From NCBI GenBank assembly GCA_029863625.1, contig JAOTUY010000015.1, positions 1 through 53,024 of the forward strand: a stretch of DNA of 53,024 nucleotides, written 5' to 3'. The stretch is from Acidimicrobiia bacterium (GTDB lineage Bacteria > Actinomycetota > Acidimicrobiia > Spongiisociales > UBA4744). The translations under genes and the position numbers were made by a program. The notes under the pieces were generated by a model, which was given only the letters and a program-made list of their open reading frames with translations, did no database searches and was not told the DNA's origin. This document shows, piece after piece, positions 8,553-17,341 of the stretch; the stretch's first letter is position 1, and each line of letters starts with the position of its first letter.

Positions 8553-10251
8553 AGCCGACCACGACCAGATCGCCTTCTTCAAGTGCGCCATCCACTACCG
8601 TGACCTCGACCAAGCCGCCCGCCGCCAGTCCCGCGGCAACGGAAACAAAACGGGTGCTGCCATCGCCCTGGTCGACTTCGACCCGGGTCGATCCGTCTGC
8701 GGTGGCGGACAGGGCCGCGGCCGGCACCGCCAACACCTCACCCTCGGTCGAATTGACCGGAATCACAACCTTGACGTTCCGGCCGACGAGTTCTTCTGGT
8801 ACCTCGGTTACCGAAATCTGGAGATAGTGACGACCGGGGCCGACGTTGTTGGTGTTCGCCTGCTCGGCAATCACTGTGACGGTTCCGACGATCGGAGCCT
8901 CGAGACTGGAATCCTCGATGAAGACCTGAGTGCCTTCCTGGATCAGCGGTGCGTCTCGATCCGACACGGAGCCCCGGATGGCCAATTCTGAGCCGGTCAC
9001 GGTCATGAAGCTTCCCGTCAGGATTCCGCCCCGCGCTACGGTCATGCGATCGATTCGAACCGGAAGACGCTTCAAGAAGAGAAGCTCGCCGGAAGGGATC
9101 CAGGTTCCCACCTCTGCTTGAAGGGTCGCCAAAGCCTGCTGTGCATCGGCCAATTCCTCGGAGGCGTCACGAATCTGGCGGTCGAAGGATGACAGGTCAA
9201 TCGGCGAGGTCAGCTCGTTCAGGAGTTCCTGGGCGGCCAGGACCTGCTCCTCGGCGCCCCTGACGGCAGCCGCGGCCTGGACGGCGGCGACTTCCTGATC
9301 GATCCGGGTTTGGGTCAAGGCCTGGTCGGCCTGCCGGAGTGTCTCGATTGCCTGCTCGTAGTCGGCGAGCAGCTGCTGGAGCTCGAACGAGGTGGGCGGC
9401 AGACCGGTATCGGGATGCGAGCCTGCCTGGGCGGTCTGCCATCGTTGTTCCGCCACCTGATGGTCCCGAACCGCCTGCTGTCGGGCCTGCTCGGCACTTC
9501 GCACGGCCGATTCTGCTGCCGCGACCTGCTGATCTTCTTCGATCTTCGCCAGCGTGGACTGTTCGTTGGCCGACCTCAGGGCCGACTCTGCGCTGAGAAT
9601 CTCCAAGGCGGTAGGTCCTTGGGCGGATTCGTCCCGGGCGCCGCGGTTCTCCTGGAGGCTCTCAGCGGCTGCCCGGACCCGGCTTCTGGCCGAGTCGAGC
9701 GCAGCGTCCTCCTGGTCCGAGATCCCATTAGATCGATAGCCGGCCGCCGTGTACCACGTATCGATCGCGGCGGCGGTCTCGTCGTCCCAAACTCCGTCCG
9801 GGGTTTCCATGGAGAATCCCAATCGGGCCAATGCTTCCTCCAATTGGAGAACGTCCACCCCTTCGGCTCCCGGTCGAAGATCCCGGTAGACGGGGATGTC
9901 ACCTTGCAGCACCATCACCGGCCGACCGGCAACCTCGATGAGCGTCGACCCCTCAACCACCTCGTCGCCGACCTCGGGAGCAGCCGTCACTACCAGTGTT
10001 GTTGGGTTGCCACCGAGAGCACCGCCGAGTGAGAGCGACGCCGGCTCGTCAAAGCCGATGTCGGCCCTGGTTATGACGTCGGCCGATAGCTCTGTTCTCA
10101 CCACCGCGACCGTGATGAGCGACGGCTCGGGAGGCTGTGTCTGCGCGGCGATCTCGGCCGGGCTCCTGATGCCCCGCCCCACCATCCAACCGACTGTGGC
10201 CGTTGCCGCGAGACCGATCAAGACGGCTGAGAGAACGAGGCCTCGTCTCAT
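8536..10251 (-). CDS. Membrane-fusion/HlyD-like adaptor with peptidoglycan-binding domain
   Basis: A 571-residue exported adaptor. It starts with one hydrophobic N-terminal anchor (about residues 5-25). A PG_binding_1-type motif follows near residues 130-180 (LQLEEALARLGF ... PDGVWDDETAAAIDTWY). A long Ala/Gln/Glu-rich coiled coil at about 190-400 and a beta-barrel C-terminal part resemble HlyD/RND-type periplasmic adaptors. In actinobacteria such proteins pair with MacB-type ATPase and permease genes, as here, and are thought to link the transporter to the cell wall. It starts two bases after the preceding lipoprotein stop, with no separate ribosome site. Confidence 0.88.
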   Translation of the reverse strand: MRRGLVLSAVLIGLAATATVGWMVGRGIRSPAEIAAQTQPPEPSLITVAVVRTELSADVITRADIGFDEPASLSLGGALGGNPTTLVVTAAPEVGDEVVEGSTLIEVAGRPVMVLQGDIPVYRDLRPGAEGVDVLQLEEALARLGFSMETPDGVWDDETAAAIDTWYTAAGYRSNGISDQEDAALDSARSRVRAAAESLQENRGARDESAQGPTALEILSAESALRSANEQSTLAKIEEDQQVAAAESAVRSAEQARQQAVRDHQVAEQRWQTAQAGSHPDTGLPPTSFELQQLLADYEQAIETLRQADQALTQTRIDQEVAAVQAAAAVRGAEEQVLAAQELLNELTSPIDLSSFDRQIRDASEELADAQQALATLQAEVGTWIPSGELLFLKRLPVRIDRMTVARGGILTGSFMTVTGSELAIRGSVSDRDAPLIQEGTQVFIEDSSLEAPIVGTVTVIAEQANTNNVGPGRHYLQISVTEVPEELVGRNVKVVIPVNSTEGEVLAVPAAALSATADGSTRVEVDQGDGSTRFVSVAAGLAAGGLVEVTVVDGALEEGDLVVVGYATGA

Positions 10252-10253
10252 GG

Positions 10254-11357
10254 TCAGTCGTTGTCACGGAGGGCTTCGAGTTCGGCTCGATGTTCGACAA
10301 TGAACTCCGCCTCGTACTCGTTTGAGACCTCCATGTACAGATCGTCGACGTCGTGGGAGCACTCGGCGGCGGCCACTGCCAAATCGATCTCCTCCTGTTG
10401 GAGCGCGGCCAGAGCCGCCTGATCGACGTCCTGCTTCACGTCTGCCTGAGCTTGCTGAAAATACGCGTCGACTTCCTCAGGGGTCTTCTCTTCGAAGAAG
10501 ACATTGATTTCATCCTCGGTCCATCCTTCAAACGGGTCGGCATAGCCCCCATTCGGGCCGACGATTTCTTCGAACCGTTTCTGGAGCTCTTCGAATACGG
10601 TCATGTACATGTCGTCCATGGACTCGTAGTCGTAGCCTCGATCGCCCATACATGCCGACCACTCCTCGTTGGCCGCGACGATACGCGGATCGGATTGGAC
10701 CCGCTCGTACATCGCTTCCAGTTCAGGCTGGAATACCTCCCAGAGCTGCTGGCCACCCTCGTTGCCGTATACCTCTTCGGCGGCCTTGCCCTGGCAACCG
10801 CCGCCGAAGCCCTCCGACACGTAGTAGGTCTCGCCGGATTCTTCATCGACCTCCGGAGTGCCGAAGTCGGGTGGGCCGTAGAGTGCCTCGTAGTAGGCTT
10901 CTTGCTCGGACTCGGACATGGCTTCAACGATCACCTGGTTGGGATCGACCCAGTCAGCCTCAGGTCCGCCGAAGAACTGCTCCTCGTTGCCGAACCAGGT
11001 TGTTATGCCGAATCCTTGCTCGCGGGCGTATTCCTCCTGGTCAAAGGTGACCTCGAAGTCGGGCACCGGTTGCGTCGCCGGGATGTATTCGAACCCCTGT
11101 TCCGCCATGCAGAGGCGGACCAATTCCTGAATCTTCGTCTCTTGTTCCTGGAACTGGGCCTGTGCCGCGGCCGGATCGTCTCCACCGATCCAACCGAAGA
11201 ACTCGGCCAGGGTTTCGGGTTCAGAGCCATCGGGAGCATCCGAAGTTGCGGTCGGATCTGCTGAAGCCGAACCGTCGGTTGTCGCTTCAGTGTCCCCGCC
11301 ACAACCCCCCAGCACCATGATGAGGGCGCTTACAACTGCCATCCATCGATTTCGCAT
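10254..11357 (-). CDS. Acidic lipoprotein of MacB-type operon
   Basis: A 367-residue exported lipoprotein and the first gene of the four-gene operon. The signal sequence ends in the lipobox VLGGC, followed by a Thr/Ser/Asp-rich linker. The mature protein is strongly acidic and carries four well-spaced cysteines in contexts such as CMAEQGFEY and CMGDRGYDYESM. This CM-x3-G-[FY]-x-Y pattern recurs in actinobacterial secreted proteins and probably forms disulfides. It likely captures or delivers the transporter's substrate; this role is inferred from gene order only. An upstream GGGGGTACAGGAC could serve as ribosome site. Confidence 0.8.
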   Translation of the reverse strand: MRNRWMAVVSALIMVLGGCGGDTEATTDGSASADPTATSDAPDGSEPETLAEFFGWIGGDDPAAAQAQFQEQETKIQELVRLCMAEQGFEYIPATQPVPDFEVTFDQEEYAREQGFGITTWFGNEEQFFGGPEADWVDPNQVIVEAMSESEQEAYYEALYGPPDFGTPEVDEESGETYYVSEGFGGGCQGKAAEEVYGNEGGQQLWEVFQPELEAMYERVQSDPRIVAANEEWSACMGDRGYDYESMDDMYMTVFEELQKRFEEIVGPNGGYADPFEGWTEDEINVFFEEKTPEEVDAYFQQAQADVKQDVDQAALAALQQEEIDLAVAAAECSHDVDDLYMEVSNEYEAEFIVEHRAELEALRDND

Positions 11358-11445
11358 GTCCTGTACCCCCGATCAATACGTCAATTCGATGGCCAGACGG
11401 CATCCGCGGCCGGCCGGACCTGTTTCGATACTTCTGGCGGCCTGG

Positions 11446-12858
11446 TCAGTCATCCCACGTGACCGTCCCGGCCGCATCGAGTTCGATGACGCCATCATCC
11501 GAGCCGTCACCGTCACGATCCCAGAATGCGCGAACCGTGTCCAGGATGAGAGGGTCGTCACCGGCGGATGGGTCGGCCGGTCCCGAATAGACCATCGAGG
11601 CAACCCCATCGGCGGCCGTGAATACCGTCTGAGCCAGTACCACCACCCCGCCTCGCTCAACGGCAAAGCGAATTCTTTCACCCCAGACGGGTGCTCCCGC
11701 CCCGGTCGTCAGGCGTGCGGTGACGGTGACGGGATCCCCGAAGGCGGCAGTCTGAGGGGCCGATATTTGGATCGCACCGGCGACCGCCGACCAGGTGATG
11801 GATGCGGTCGAGGAGTCATCGACGGTGTCCGCATCGAACTTCTGACCTACCGGTCCTATCCATGCGTAGACGTGGTCCTGCTCGGCGATCGAATCGTGGG
11901 TCAGGAGGACGGTGACCCTGCCCTCCGAATCGCTCTTCGGGTCTGCCCAATCGATCTCACAGTCGACCGAGGAGCCTGCATCACCGCCATCCACGGAGGC
12001 ATCTGTATCAACCACGCATGTTCCGTCCGACTCCAGGGAGGAGGCCACGAATATGTCGACGAGTTGATCCCGCAGCGGGTTGCCGTCGGGTCCCGTGACA
12101 ACGGCCGTAGCTACGACCAGACCGTCCGACAACGCAAATGAGGTCGAGAGGGTCAGCTTTATCCCGTGGGGATCTGCGCCACCCACCCGGAGAGCGTTGG
12201 CCAGGAATATCGCCATCTGCCAGCGGGGCAACGTTGCCAGCGGCGCGAAGGTCGTTGCGGAGGTACCGGCGGCCACGCCTAGCCGGGTCACTCGATTGAT
12301 GGCCGAAGTCGCCTCAGGAGTCAGGCCGTTCACGTCGGTGAACCCCTGGTCGGTTGCGGCGGGCAACGTAACCCAAGCCCGTTCTAGGAGGCGGGTCAGG
12401 AAGATCGCCATTTGCCACCGGGGCAGCTTCTGGTGGGGCGAGAAGGTGGTCGAACTGGTTCCCGATGTCAATCCCAACGCGGTGATCTGGTTGATCGCGA
12501 TTTGGGTGGCTGGGTCGAGGCCACCGATATCGGTGAATCTTGGCGATGGAGTGCCGGGAAGGGTAATACCGAGTGATCGGGCGGTACGGGCCAGGAAGAT
12601 CGCCATCTGCCACCGGGGAACTTCTTCCCCGGGTGAAAACGTGAAGAAACCCGTCCCGGTTGTGATCTCATAGTGTGAGATGCAGTCGATAGCGGCGATC
12701 GTCTGAGCGGAGTGGCCGTCCAGGTCAACGAAACCCGCCGGGGCGAGATTCGACGGGCAAGCCTCGACGGCTAGGGCACCGGGTGCCGGCCCGGCCGTGG
12801 CCCCTATCAGGGCTACCACTAGGACGAGTCCGACTCGACCCCAGTTCCTTTTCATCAT
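11446..12858 (-). CDS. Secreted surface protein with three SLH-like repeats and Ig-like tail
   Basis: A 470-residue exported protein. A signal peptide (MKRN then a hydrophobic core ending near residue 30) is followed by three repeats of about 60 residues. Each repeat ends in F[ST]P or FAP, then a few residues and PRWQMAIFLA/T, resembling the S-layer homology fold that anchors proteins to cell-wall polymers. Residues about 230-470 look like two Ig-like beta domains (phrases such as VTVTARLTTGAGAPVWGERI). It contains Cys pairs that could be disulfides. The gene stands alone. RWQMAIFLA repeats of this kind are common in Acidimicrobiia-like genomes, which guides the taxonomic guess. Confidence 0.85.
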   Translation of the reverse strand: MMKRNWGRVGLVLVVALIGATAGPAPGALAVEACPSNLAPAGFVDLDGHSAQTIAAIDCISHYEITTGTGFFTFSPGEEVPRWQMAIFLARTARSLGITLPGTPSPRFTDIGGLDPATQIAINQITALGLTSGTSSTTFSPHQKLPRWQMAIFLTRLLERAWVTLPAATDQGFTDVNGLTPEATSAINRVTRLGVAAGTSATTFAPLATLPRWQMAIFLANALRVGGADPHGIKLTLSTSFALSDGLVVATAVVTGPDGNPLRDQLVDIFVASSLESDGTCVVDTDASVDGGDAGSSVDCEIDWADPKSDSEGRVTVLLTHDSIAEQDHVYAWIGPVGQKFDADTVDDSSTASITWSAVAGAIQISAPQTAAFGDPVTVTARLTTGAGAPVWGERIRFAVERGGVVVLAQTVFTAADGVASMVYSGPADPSAGDDPLILDTVRAFWDRDGDGSDDGVIELDAAGTVTWDD

Positions 12859-13003
12859 CTGCCCCCATGAGTCCCTCTGGACTGTCTGTCACGATGCTAT
12901 TCGTTCGCCGGTCCCGGCGCCTGAGGGTCGGTGACCCGATGGCGGGACGCCGACGGCCGATGGGTCGGAAAGAAGGGACGAGCACCCGGCCCTCACCGGT
13001 GAC

Positions 13004-13594
13004 CTAGCCGCCCGAAACGGCGAGGCTCGCCCCCGGTGGCAAGCGCTCCATCGCATCGGGGTCATTCAGATAATGGTGGGGAAGCTTCACGGGGCGGGGG
13101 CCGTGCGTGTGGCCGCGCGGCGTGCGGGCCGCCGCGCCTGGGAAATCCTGGTCGAGGTCGACTCCGGCCACCTCCTCGACCGACTCGGTGAGATTCAGGC
13201 GGCGCCGGGCAAGGCTGCCAACCACGAAACCCTTCAGGTACCACGACGTGTGTTTGCGGAAGCTGCGGATGCCGCGCTCAACCCCGAACTGTTCGACCAG
13301 CAGCTCAGCGTGATCGATCATGATGCTCCCTATCTCCCGGAGCCCGGGCGGTGGCGTGATCGGCTTGCCCGCGAACGCTTCGGCCAGCTCGCGGAACAGC
13401 CAGGGTCGACCCAGACACCCGCGACCGACCACCACACCGTCGCAGCCGGTCTGTTCGACCATGGCGATGGCGTCGGTGACGTCCCAGATGTCCCCGTTGC
13501 CCAGCACCGGGATAGAGGTGACCGCCTGTTTCAGCTCTCCGATCGCCGCCCAGCGAGCCGCACCCGAGTACAGCTGGTCGGCCGTCCAACGCAA
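13004..13594 (-). pseudogene. dus: tRNA-dihydrouridine synthase, 5'-truncated remnant
   Basis: Only the C-terminal half of a DusB-like enzyme remains, about 196 residues of an expected 340-380. Recognisable pieces are RTADQLYSG-like sequence at the very start (normally preceded by the catalytic-domain HG), IPVLGNGDIW, GCDGVVVGRGCLGRPW (phosphate/FMN-binding region) and the helical tRNA-binding tail. The N-terminal barrel with its FMN motif and the active-site Cys segment are absent, and no other frame upstream supplies them. The only start available is a TTG at 13594. The break lies next to a long hairpin, so a deletion or rearrangement, or an assembly join, is likely. Full-length Dus reduces uridines in tRNA; this fragment should be inactive. 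Confidence 0.8.
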
Positions 13595-13634
13595 AGACCC
13601 TGCCGGGTCGGAAAGCCGTCCGGGCAGGGTCTTT
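13593..13634 (-). repeat. 12-bp perfect inverted repeat at the dus break
   Basis: AAAGACCCTGCC (13593-13604) and GGCAGGGTCTTT (13623-13634) form a perfect 12-base-pair stem around an 18-base loop. The left arm touches the first codon of the dus remnant. It could be the terminator of an upstream minus-strand gene, or the footprint of the event that truncated dus. Confidence 0.6.
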
Positions 13635-13671
13635 GAGTTGAAGAGGCTGGTCGGCTCTCGTGAAGCTCGGT

Positions 13672-13818
13672 TCAGGACCCCTTGCGGGCGGCCGGTTCTG
13701 CAATCAAGGGTTTCACGTAGCTACGACAGGCGCAATTCGGTACCGAGCACGCATCGTCGATGAAGTGCTGGCGGTGGGGATGACCGCATCCCAAGCACCG
13801 TCGCCTTCCGCCGTCGAT
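13672..13818 (-). other. Orphan frame for a small zinc-binding protein
   Basis: Reading the minus strand gives a frame of about 48 residues containing CLGCGHPHRQHF then DDACSVPNCACRSY, that is CxxC-GH-x4-H and Cx4CxC. Such Cys/His spacing is that of a small zinc-finger protein and is unlikely to arise by chance. No ATG, GTG or TTG lies in frame before the first Cys; the frame stays open into the end of the RNA-binding protein gene just upstream. It may be a remnant that lost its start in the same rearrangement that cut dus, or may be reached by frameshifting or an unusual start. Confidence 0.45.
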
Positions 13819-13838
13819 GGTTCGGGGGGGAGGGGTTT

Positions 13839-14093
13839 TCAGCGTGAACGCTCTTTGGCGATGTTGACGGTCAGGTCCCGTCCATCGAGGTTGTGACCGT
13901 TGAGCTTGCTGATCGCCGTCTGGGCGCTCTCCGTTGAGTCCATCTCGACGAAGCCGAAGCCACGCGATCTGCCGGTCTCACGGTCGTTGACTACCTGCGC
14001 CTTGGTCACTTCGCCATGCTGGCCGAAGAGGGTTTGCAGGTCGTTGGACGTGGTGTTGAACGAAAGGTTCCCCACGTAGATATTGCTGGACAT
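13839..14093 (-). CDS. Bacterial RRM RNA-binding protein
   Basis: An 84-residue single-RRM protein, cytoplasmic, binding single-stranded RNA, of the bacterial/cyanobacterial Rbp type often induced by cold. RNP2 is IYVGNL at 5-10 and RNP1 is RGFGFVEM at about 44-51, so both aromatic RNA-contact positions are present. It lacks the Gly-rich tail of many family members and ends in KERSR. ATG 14093 has AAGGAG at good distance. It is transcribed divergently from the methyltransferase cassette. Confidence 0.92.
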   Translation of the reverse strand: MSSNIYVGNLSFNTTSNDLQTLFGQHGEVTKAQVVNDRETGRSRGFGFVEMDSTESAQTAISKLNGHNLDGRDLTVNIAKERSR

Positions 14094-14237
14094 GATTGTG
14101 CTCCTTCCGAAGCTTCGAACCGTCGGGGGCTAACGCCCCGCCGGATCTGAGTTCGGAGCCGAGCGCAATGCGCGGGCCAGAACGTGCATGTCCTGCGGTG
14201 TCTCCACCAAACGGAACGAGTGGGTGGAGCGGGCGTC

Positions 14238-14254
14238 GTACGCGTGTGGCGTAC
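14238..14254. promoter_or_regulatory. Inverted repeat between divergent genes
   Basis: GTACGC-GTGTG-GCGTAC is a perfect six-base inverted repeat in the 288-base gap between the RRM gene and the methyltransferase. It could be an operator or the start of the RRM gene's 5' untranslated region. No clear promoter hexamers adjoin it. Confidence 0.35.
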
Positions 14255-14381
14255 GTGTGTAGCTTCACCATAGCGCATGTCGCCCCCTACCGTCGAACAG
14301 ATCTTGCTGCGGGCGGCTGGGCTCCCTACGCCGGCCGGGTGCAGGATTCTGTCACCCCGGGCCTGTATCGTTTCCAGCGTG

Positions 14382-15965
14382 ATGAGTGAGAGCACCGAGC
14401 CGCGACCCGAAGACATCGAGCCGAGTCGGGGCACCACCACGTCGGCCTTTGGGGTAGGTCGGCGAGAGAACCACGATGCCTCGGCGTTCTACGCCCGGTT
14501 CAGTCCCCCCGAGCTTTCCGACGACGACCGGCTCGGACCGCTCGACGTCGAGTTGCCGGATCCTCCCTGCATCGTTGGAGACGCCCGGCAGATGACCATC
14601 ATCCCGGATCGGTCGGTGGCGTTGGTGGTCACCTCACCACCCTATTTCGTCGGCAAGGAATACGAGCAGGCAATCACCGGGTCAGGCGAAGCGGCCCCAC
14701 CGCACGTACCCACCTCGTACATCGAGTACCTGGAAATGCTGCGGGAGGTGTTCGCCGAGTGCAAGCGCACCCTCGAGCCGGGTGGGCGGATTGCGGTGAA
14801 TGTCGCCAATCTCGGTCGCAAGCCCTACCGCAGTCTGTCCGCCGATGTGATGCGGATCCTCCAAGATGATCTCGGTCTGCTCCTGCGCGGTGAGATCATC
14901 TGGCAGAAGGCCGAAGGCGCCTCGGGATCGGTGGCCTGGGGGTCGTTCAACAAAGCCACCAATCCGGTCTTGCGAGACGTGACCGAGCGGGTCATCGTCG
15001 CCTCCAAGGGCCGGTTCGATCGGGCCCGGTCCCGCCAGCAACGCGAGAAGGACGGCTACCCCTTCGAGAACACCATGCCGGTCGACGAGTTCATGGAGGC
15101 CACTCTCGATGTGTGGCGCATCGACGCGGAGAGCGCCCGGCGGGTACAACATCCGGCTCCGTTCCCGGTCGAGCTGCCGCGCCGCCTCATCGAGCTGTAT
15201 ACGTTCGAGGATGATCTCATCCTCGACCCGTTCCTGGGGTCCGGCACGACCCTGGTGGCCGCGGCCCGGACGGGCCGGCGCGGGGTCGGCTACGACCTCG
15301 ACCCTGCCTATGTCGAGACGGCCCGGGCCCGTTACCGGGCCGAGAAGCAGCGCTACCGCCGCCAGCGTGAGCAGGAGACGGTCCACCAGGAGCGGTTCGC
15401 CCTCGAGCTGCCACCCGAAGCCACCGCCGAGGAGCGAGCCGACCATTTCCAGCGCCGGGCCAGCCGGGAAGGCAAGAAGGCGCAGGATCTGGCCCGCCAG
15501 GTCCTCGAGGAGGTGGGTTTCGAGGTTATCGACGAGGCCTACCAGCTGCCCACTTCGGGGGTGCACTTCAACTTCCGGATCGTGGACGCCAGGGGGGATC
15601 GAGAGTTCCTCGTCGACGTATCGGGTGCCTTCACCACGGCCCGGCCCGGGCTGCTGCGCACCGATACCCTCTGGAAGACGCTCGGCCGGGCGCTGGTGCT
15701 CAAATCGTTCGACGAGGACGCCCGTTTGCTGATCGTGACCTCGAATCTGCCCCGACCGGGCAGCGACGGAGACAAAGCCCTGCACGCGGTAGGGCCGGGC
15801 AACGTGTGGGATGCCATCGAAATGTTCGATGCCGGTGGGGTCAATCGCCTGGCGGCCTACGCGCAGGGACAAGCCGAGCAGCTGTCCGGTTTTTGGACGG
15901 AGGCAGAGCTGGCGGCTCGTCGCGACGAACAGCTGGCCCGCTACTACGACGCCGACGACGAATGA
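14382..15965 (+). CDS. Beta-class DNA methyltransferase (N4-cytosine/N6-adenine) with extra C-terminal domain
   Basis: About 527 residues. Catalytic motif IV is TSPPY at 84-88 and the SAM-binding motif I is DPFLGSGTT at 282-290, in the order typical of beta-class amino-methyltransferases; TSPPY favours N4-cytosine but N6-adenine is possible. A target-recognition region lies between. After motif I there is an additional Arg/Glu-rich helix and about 170 residues with beta-rich sequence (FNFRIVDARGDREFLVDVSG), which resembles a degenerate PD-(D/E)xK fold; that comparison is mine. ATG 14382 is preferred over an upstream ATG at 14277 because homology-like sequence begins later, though no ribosome site is visible. 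It heads a three-gene unit (ATGA overlap with the next gene). Confidence 0.85.
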   Translation: MSESTEPRPEDIEPSRGTTTSAFGVGRRENHDASAFYARFSPPELSDDDRLGPLDVELPDPPCIVGDARQMTIIPDRSVALVVTSPPYFVGKEYEQAITGSGEAAPPHVPTSYIEYLEMLREVFAECKRTLEPGGRIAVNVANLGRKPYRSLSADVMRILQDDLGLLLRGEIIWQKAEGASGSVAWGSFNKATNPVLRDVTERVIVASKGRFDRARSRQQREKDGYPFENTMPVDEFMEATLDVWRIDAESARRVQHPAPFPVELPRRLIELYTFEDDLILDPFLGSGTTLVAAARTGRRGVGYDLDPAYVETARARYRAEKQRYRRQREQETVHQERFALELPPEATAEERADHFQRRASREGKKAQDLARQVLEEVGFEVIDEAYQLPTSGVHFNFRIVDARGDREFLVDVSGAFTTARPGLLRTDTLWKTLGRALVLKSFDEDARLLIVTSNLPRPGSDGDKALHAVGPGNVWDAIEMFDAGGVNRLAAYAQGQAEQLSGFWTEAELAARRDEQLARYYDADDE

Positions 15966-16282
15966 GCGGGGTCGCGTACGCGGTTGTTCGCTTCGACGCT
16001 CCGTCGGTTTACCTGGCCGAAGATATCGACGTGCTCCAGCGGCTGCTCGCCCTCGAGTTGGTGGCCGACACCGACCCGGCGTTGCTCACGTCCAAAGGAG
16101 CCGACGAATTGCGCCGGGCCCTGCTGGACGAGCGCTGGGGTGATGCGGTGGTGACCTGGATGGAGCTGTCCGGGGTGGCGGTCGACGTGTACACCTTTCT
16201 GCCCGTCTACGGGAGCGAAGAGCTTCCGAGTGAGCTGATCGGCGCGCAGCTCCAGTTCAAGCGGCTGTTCCGGGACGCCTGA
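15962..16282 (+). CDS. Small hypothetical protein in methyltransferase cassette
   Basis: A 106-residue acidic protein with no signal peptide or membrane segment. Its ATG overlaps the methyltransferase stop (ATGA) and its own stop is two bases before the next ATG, so the three genes are surely co-translated. It begins with MSGVAYAVVRFDAPSVYL and has a helical centre (DIDVLQRLLALELV), which may be a dimerisation or partner-binding module. I do not recognise the family. The context suggests a specificity, control or chaperone subunit for the flanking enzymes. Confidence 0.75.
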   Translation: MSGVAYAVVRFDAPSVYLAEDIDVLQRLLALELVADTDPALLTSKGADELRRALLDERWGDAVVTWMELSGVAVDVYTFLPVYGSEELPSELIGAQLQFKRLFRDA

Positions 16283-16284
16283 GG

Positions 16285-17313
16285 ATGCCGGCGGTCCGCA
16301 CGGAGATCACCGAGATCGTGACCGGATTGGGCATGTTCGGCTATCCGAATCTCGAGCACGCCCTCGGGATGCGCCCGCCCGGCTTCGAGAACGTCGACGA
16401 CGTCGTCTACGACCGTCTAGCGGCCGCCTACCGGTCGGGGGGCCACAGCCGGGTTTTCGCCACCGCCTGGAGTAACGGGGTGCGGTTCGCCCGCTCGGCG
16501 GAAGGTCTGCGAGGCCGGCCGCCCTGGATCGTCGAGTGGAAGGGGGCGCACCGTCCCCCCGGCTACGAGCAGATCCCCGCTGATCTGCGAGTCGATCATG
16601 TCTACCTGGTGTCCTGCAAATACGGGTCGAACATCCTCACCAACTCGTCGCCTGCCAACCTGTTCGATCCCCGCCGTGATGAAGAAGATTGGTTCACGGC
16701 CGTTGCCGCGGAGTCCTATCAGGTGCTCTATCACGAATGCCGGCGCCTGGTGCCCGATCCGTCGTCCCTACCCGGCCGCGTCACGGATCTGACCCAGGAC
16801 CACCGCCGGTTACTGAAGCAATCATTGCCGAGAAACCTGACCGACCACGCCAGACGCGCATACCGGGATTTCGCCTTCGAGGCGGCCGCCGGGTCGTCCC
16901 ACCGCTGGGCTGCCTCGCTGGGAACCAAGCGATCCCAAGAGGAGGTGATGTGGCGGCTACTACGGCTCCAATCCGCTCCCTATTTCGTTTTGGGTGAGTC
17001 GGCCGAGGGTCACCCACTGGCGTACCGGGTGCAGACGCCCTGGGATCTGCGAGCCTCGCACCGGTTCGGGTCGTTCCGGCACTGGGCCGAAGAGGCTCGG
17101 GGCCAGCCGATCGTGAGCTGGGAGGCGACCTATGCCGACCGGCGGTCGGGCAGCAAGGCGTCGGTGGCCGGTCACATCGAGGTCCGCTGGAGTCACGGCA
17201 AGTTCGCCGGAGCCCCCGAAGCGAAGGTGTACCTCGACACGCCCCACCATGCGGTCCCCGCCTACGTGCCGCTCGAAGGCCGCGCCGAAGGTGAGTTCGC
17301 CCTCTTCGACTGA
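16285..17313 (+). CDS. Hypothetical protein, candidate restriction-endonuclease partner
   Basis: A 342-residue soluble protein. Two segments suit a PD-(D/E)xK nuclease: VEWKG at 83-87 (ExK with hydrophobic strand before it) and VDHVYLVSCKYGSN around 103-115, where Asp104 and Lys112 frame a strand. Which, if either, is the active site cannot be decided by eye. A basic C-terminal part (YADRRSGSKASVAGHIEVRW) could bind DNA. It directly follows the methyltransferase and the small gene with a two-base gap. The pairing with a methyltransferase makes a type II-like restriction role the best guess, but the assignment is inference. Confidence 0.6.
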   Translation: MPAVRTEITEIVTGLGMFGYPNLEHALGMRPPGFENVDDVVYDRLAAAYRSGGHSRVFATAWSNGVRFARSAEGLRGRPPWIVEWKGAHRPPGYEQIPADLRVDHVYLVSCKYGSNILTNSSPANLFDPRRDEEDWFTAVAAESYQVLYHECRRLVPDPSSLPGRVTDLTQDHRRLLKQSLPRNLTDHARRAYRDFAFEAAAGSSHRWAASLGTKRSQEEVMWRLLRLQSAPYFVLGESAEGHPLAYRVQTPWDLRASHRFGSFRHWAEEARGQPIVSWEATYADRRSGSKASVAGHIEVRWSHGKFAGAPEAKVYLDTPHHAVPAYVPLEGRAEGEFALFD

Positions 17314-17341
17314 GCCGCCCGAACGCACATCGCAAACCGCC

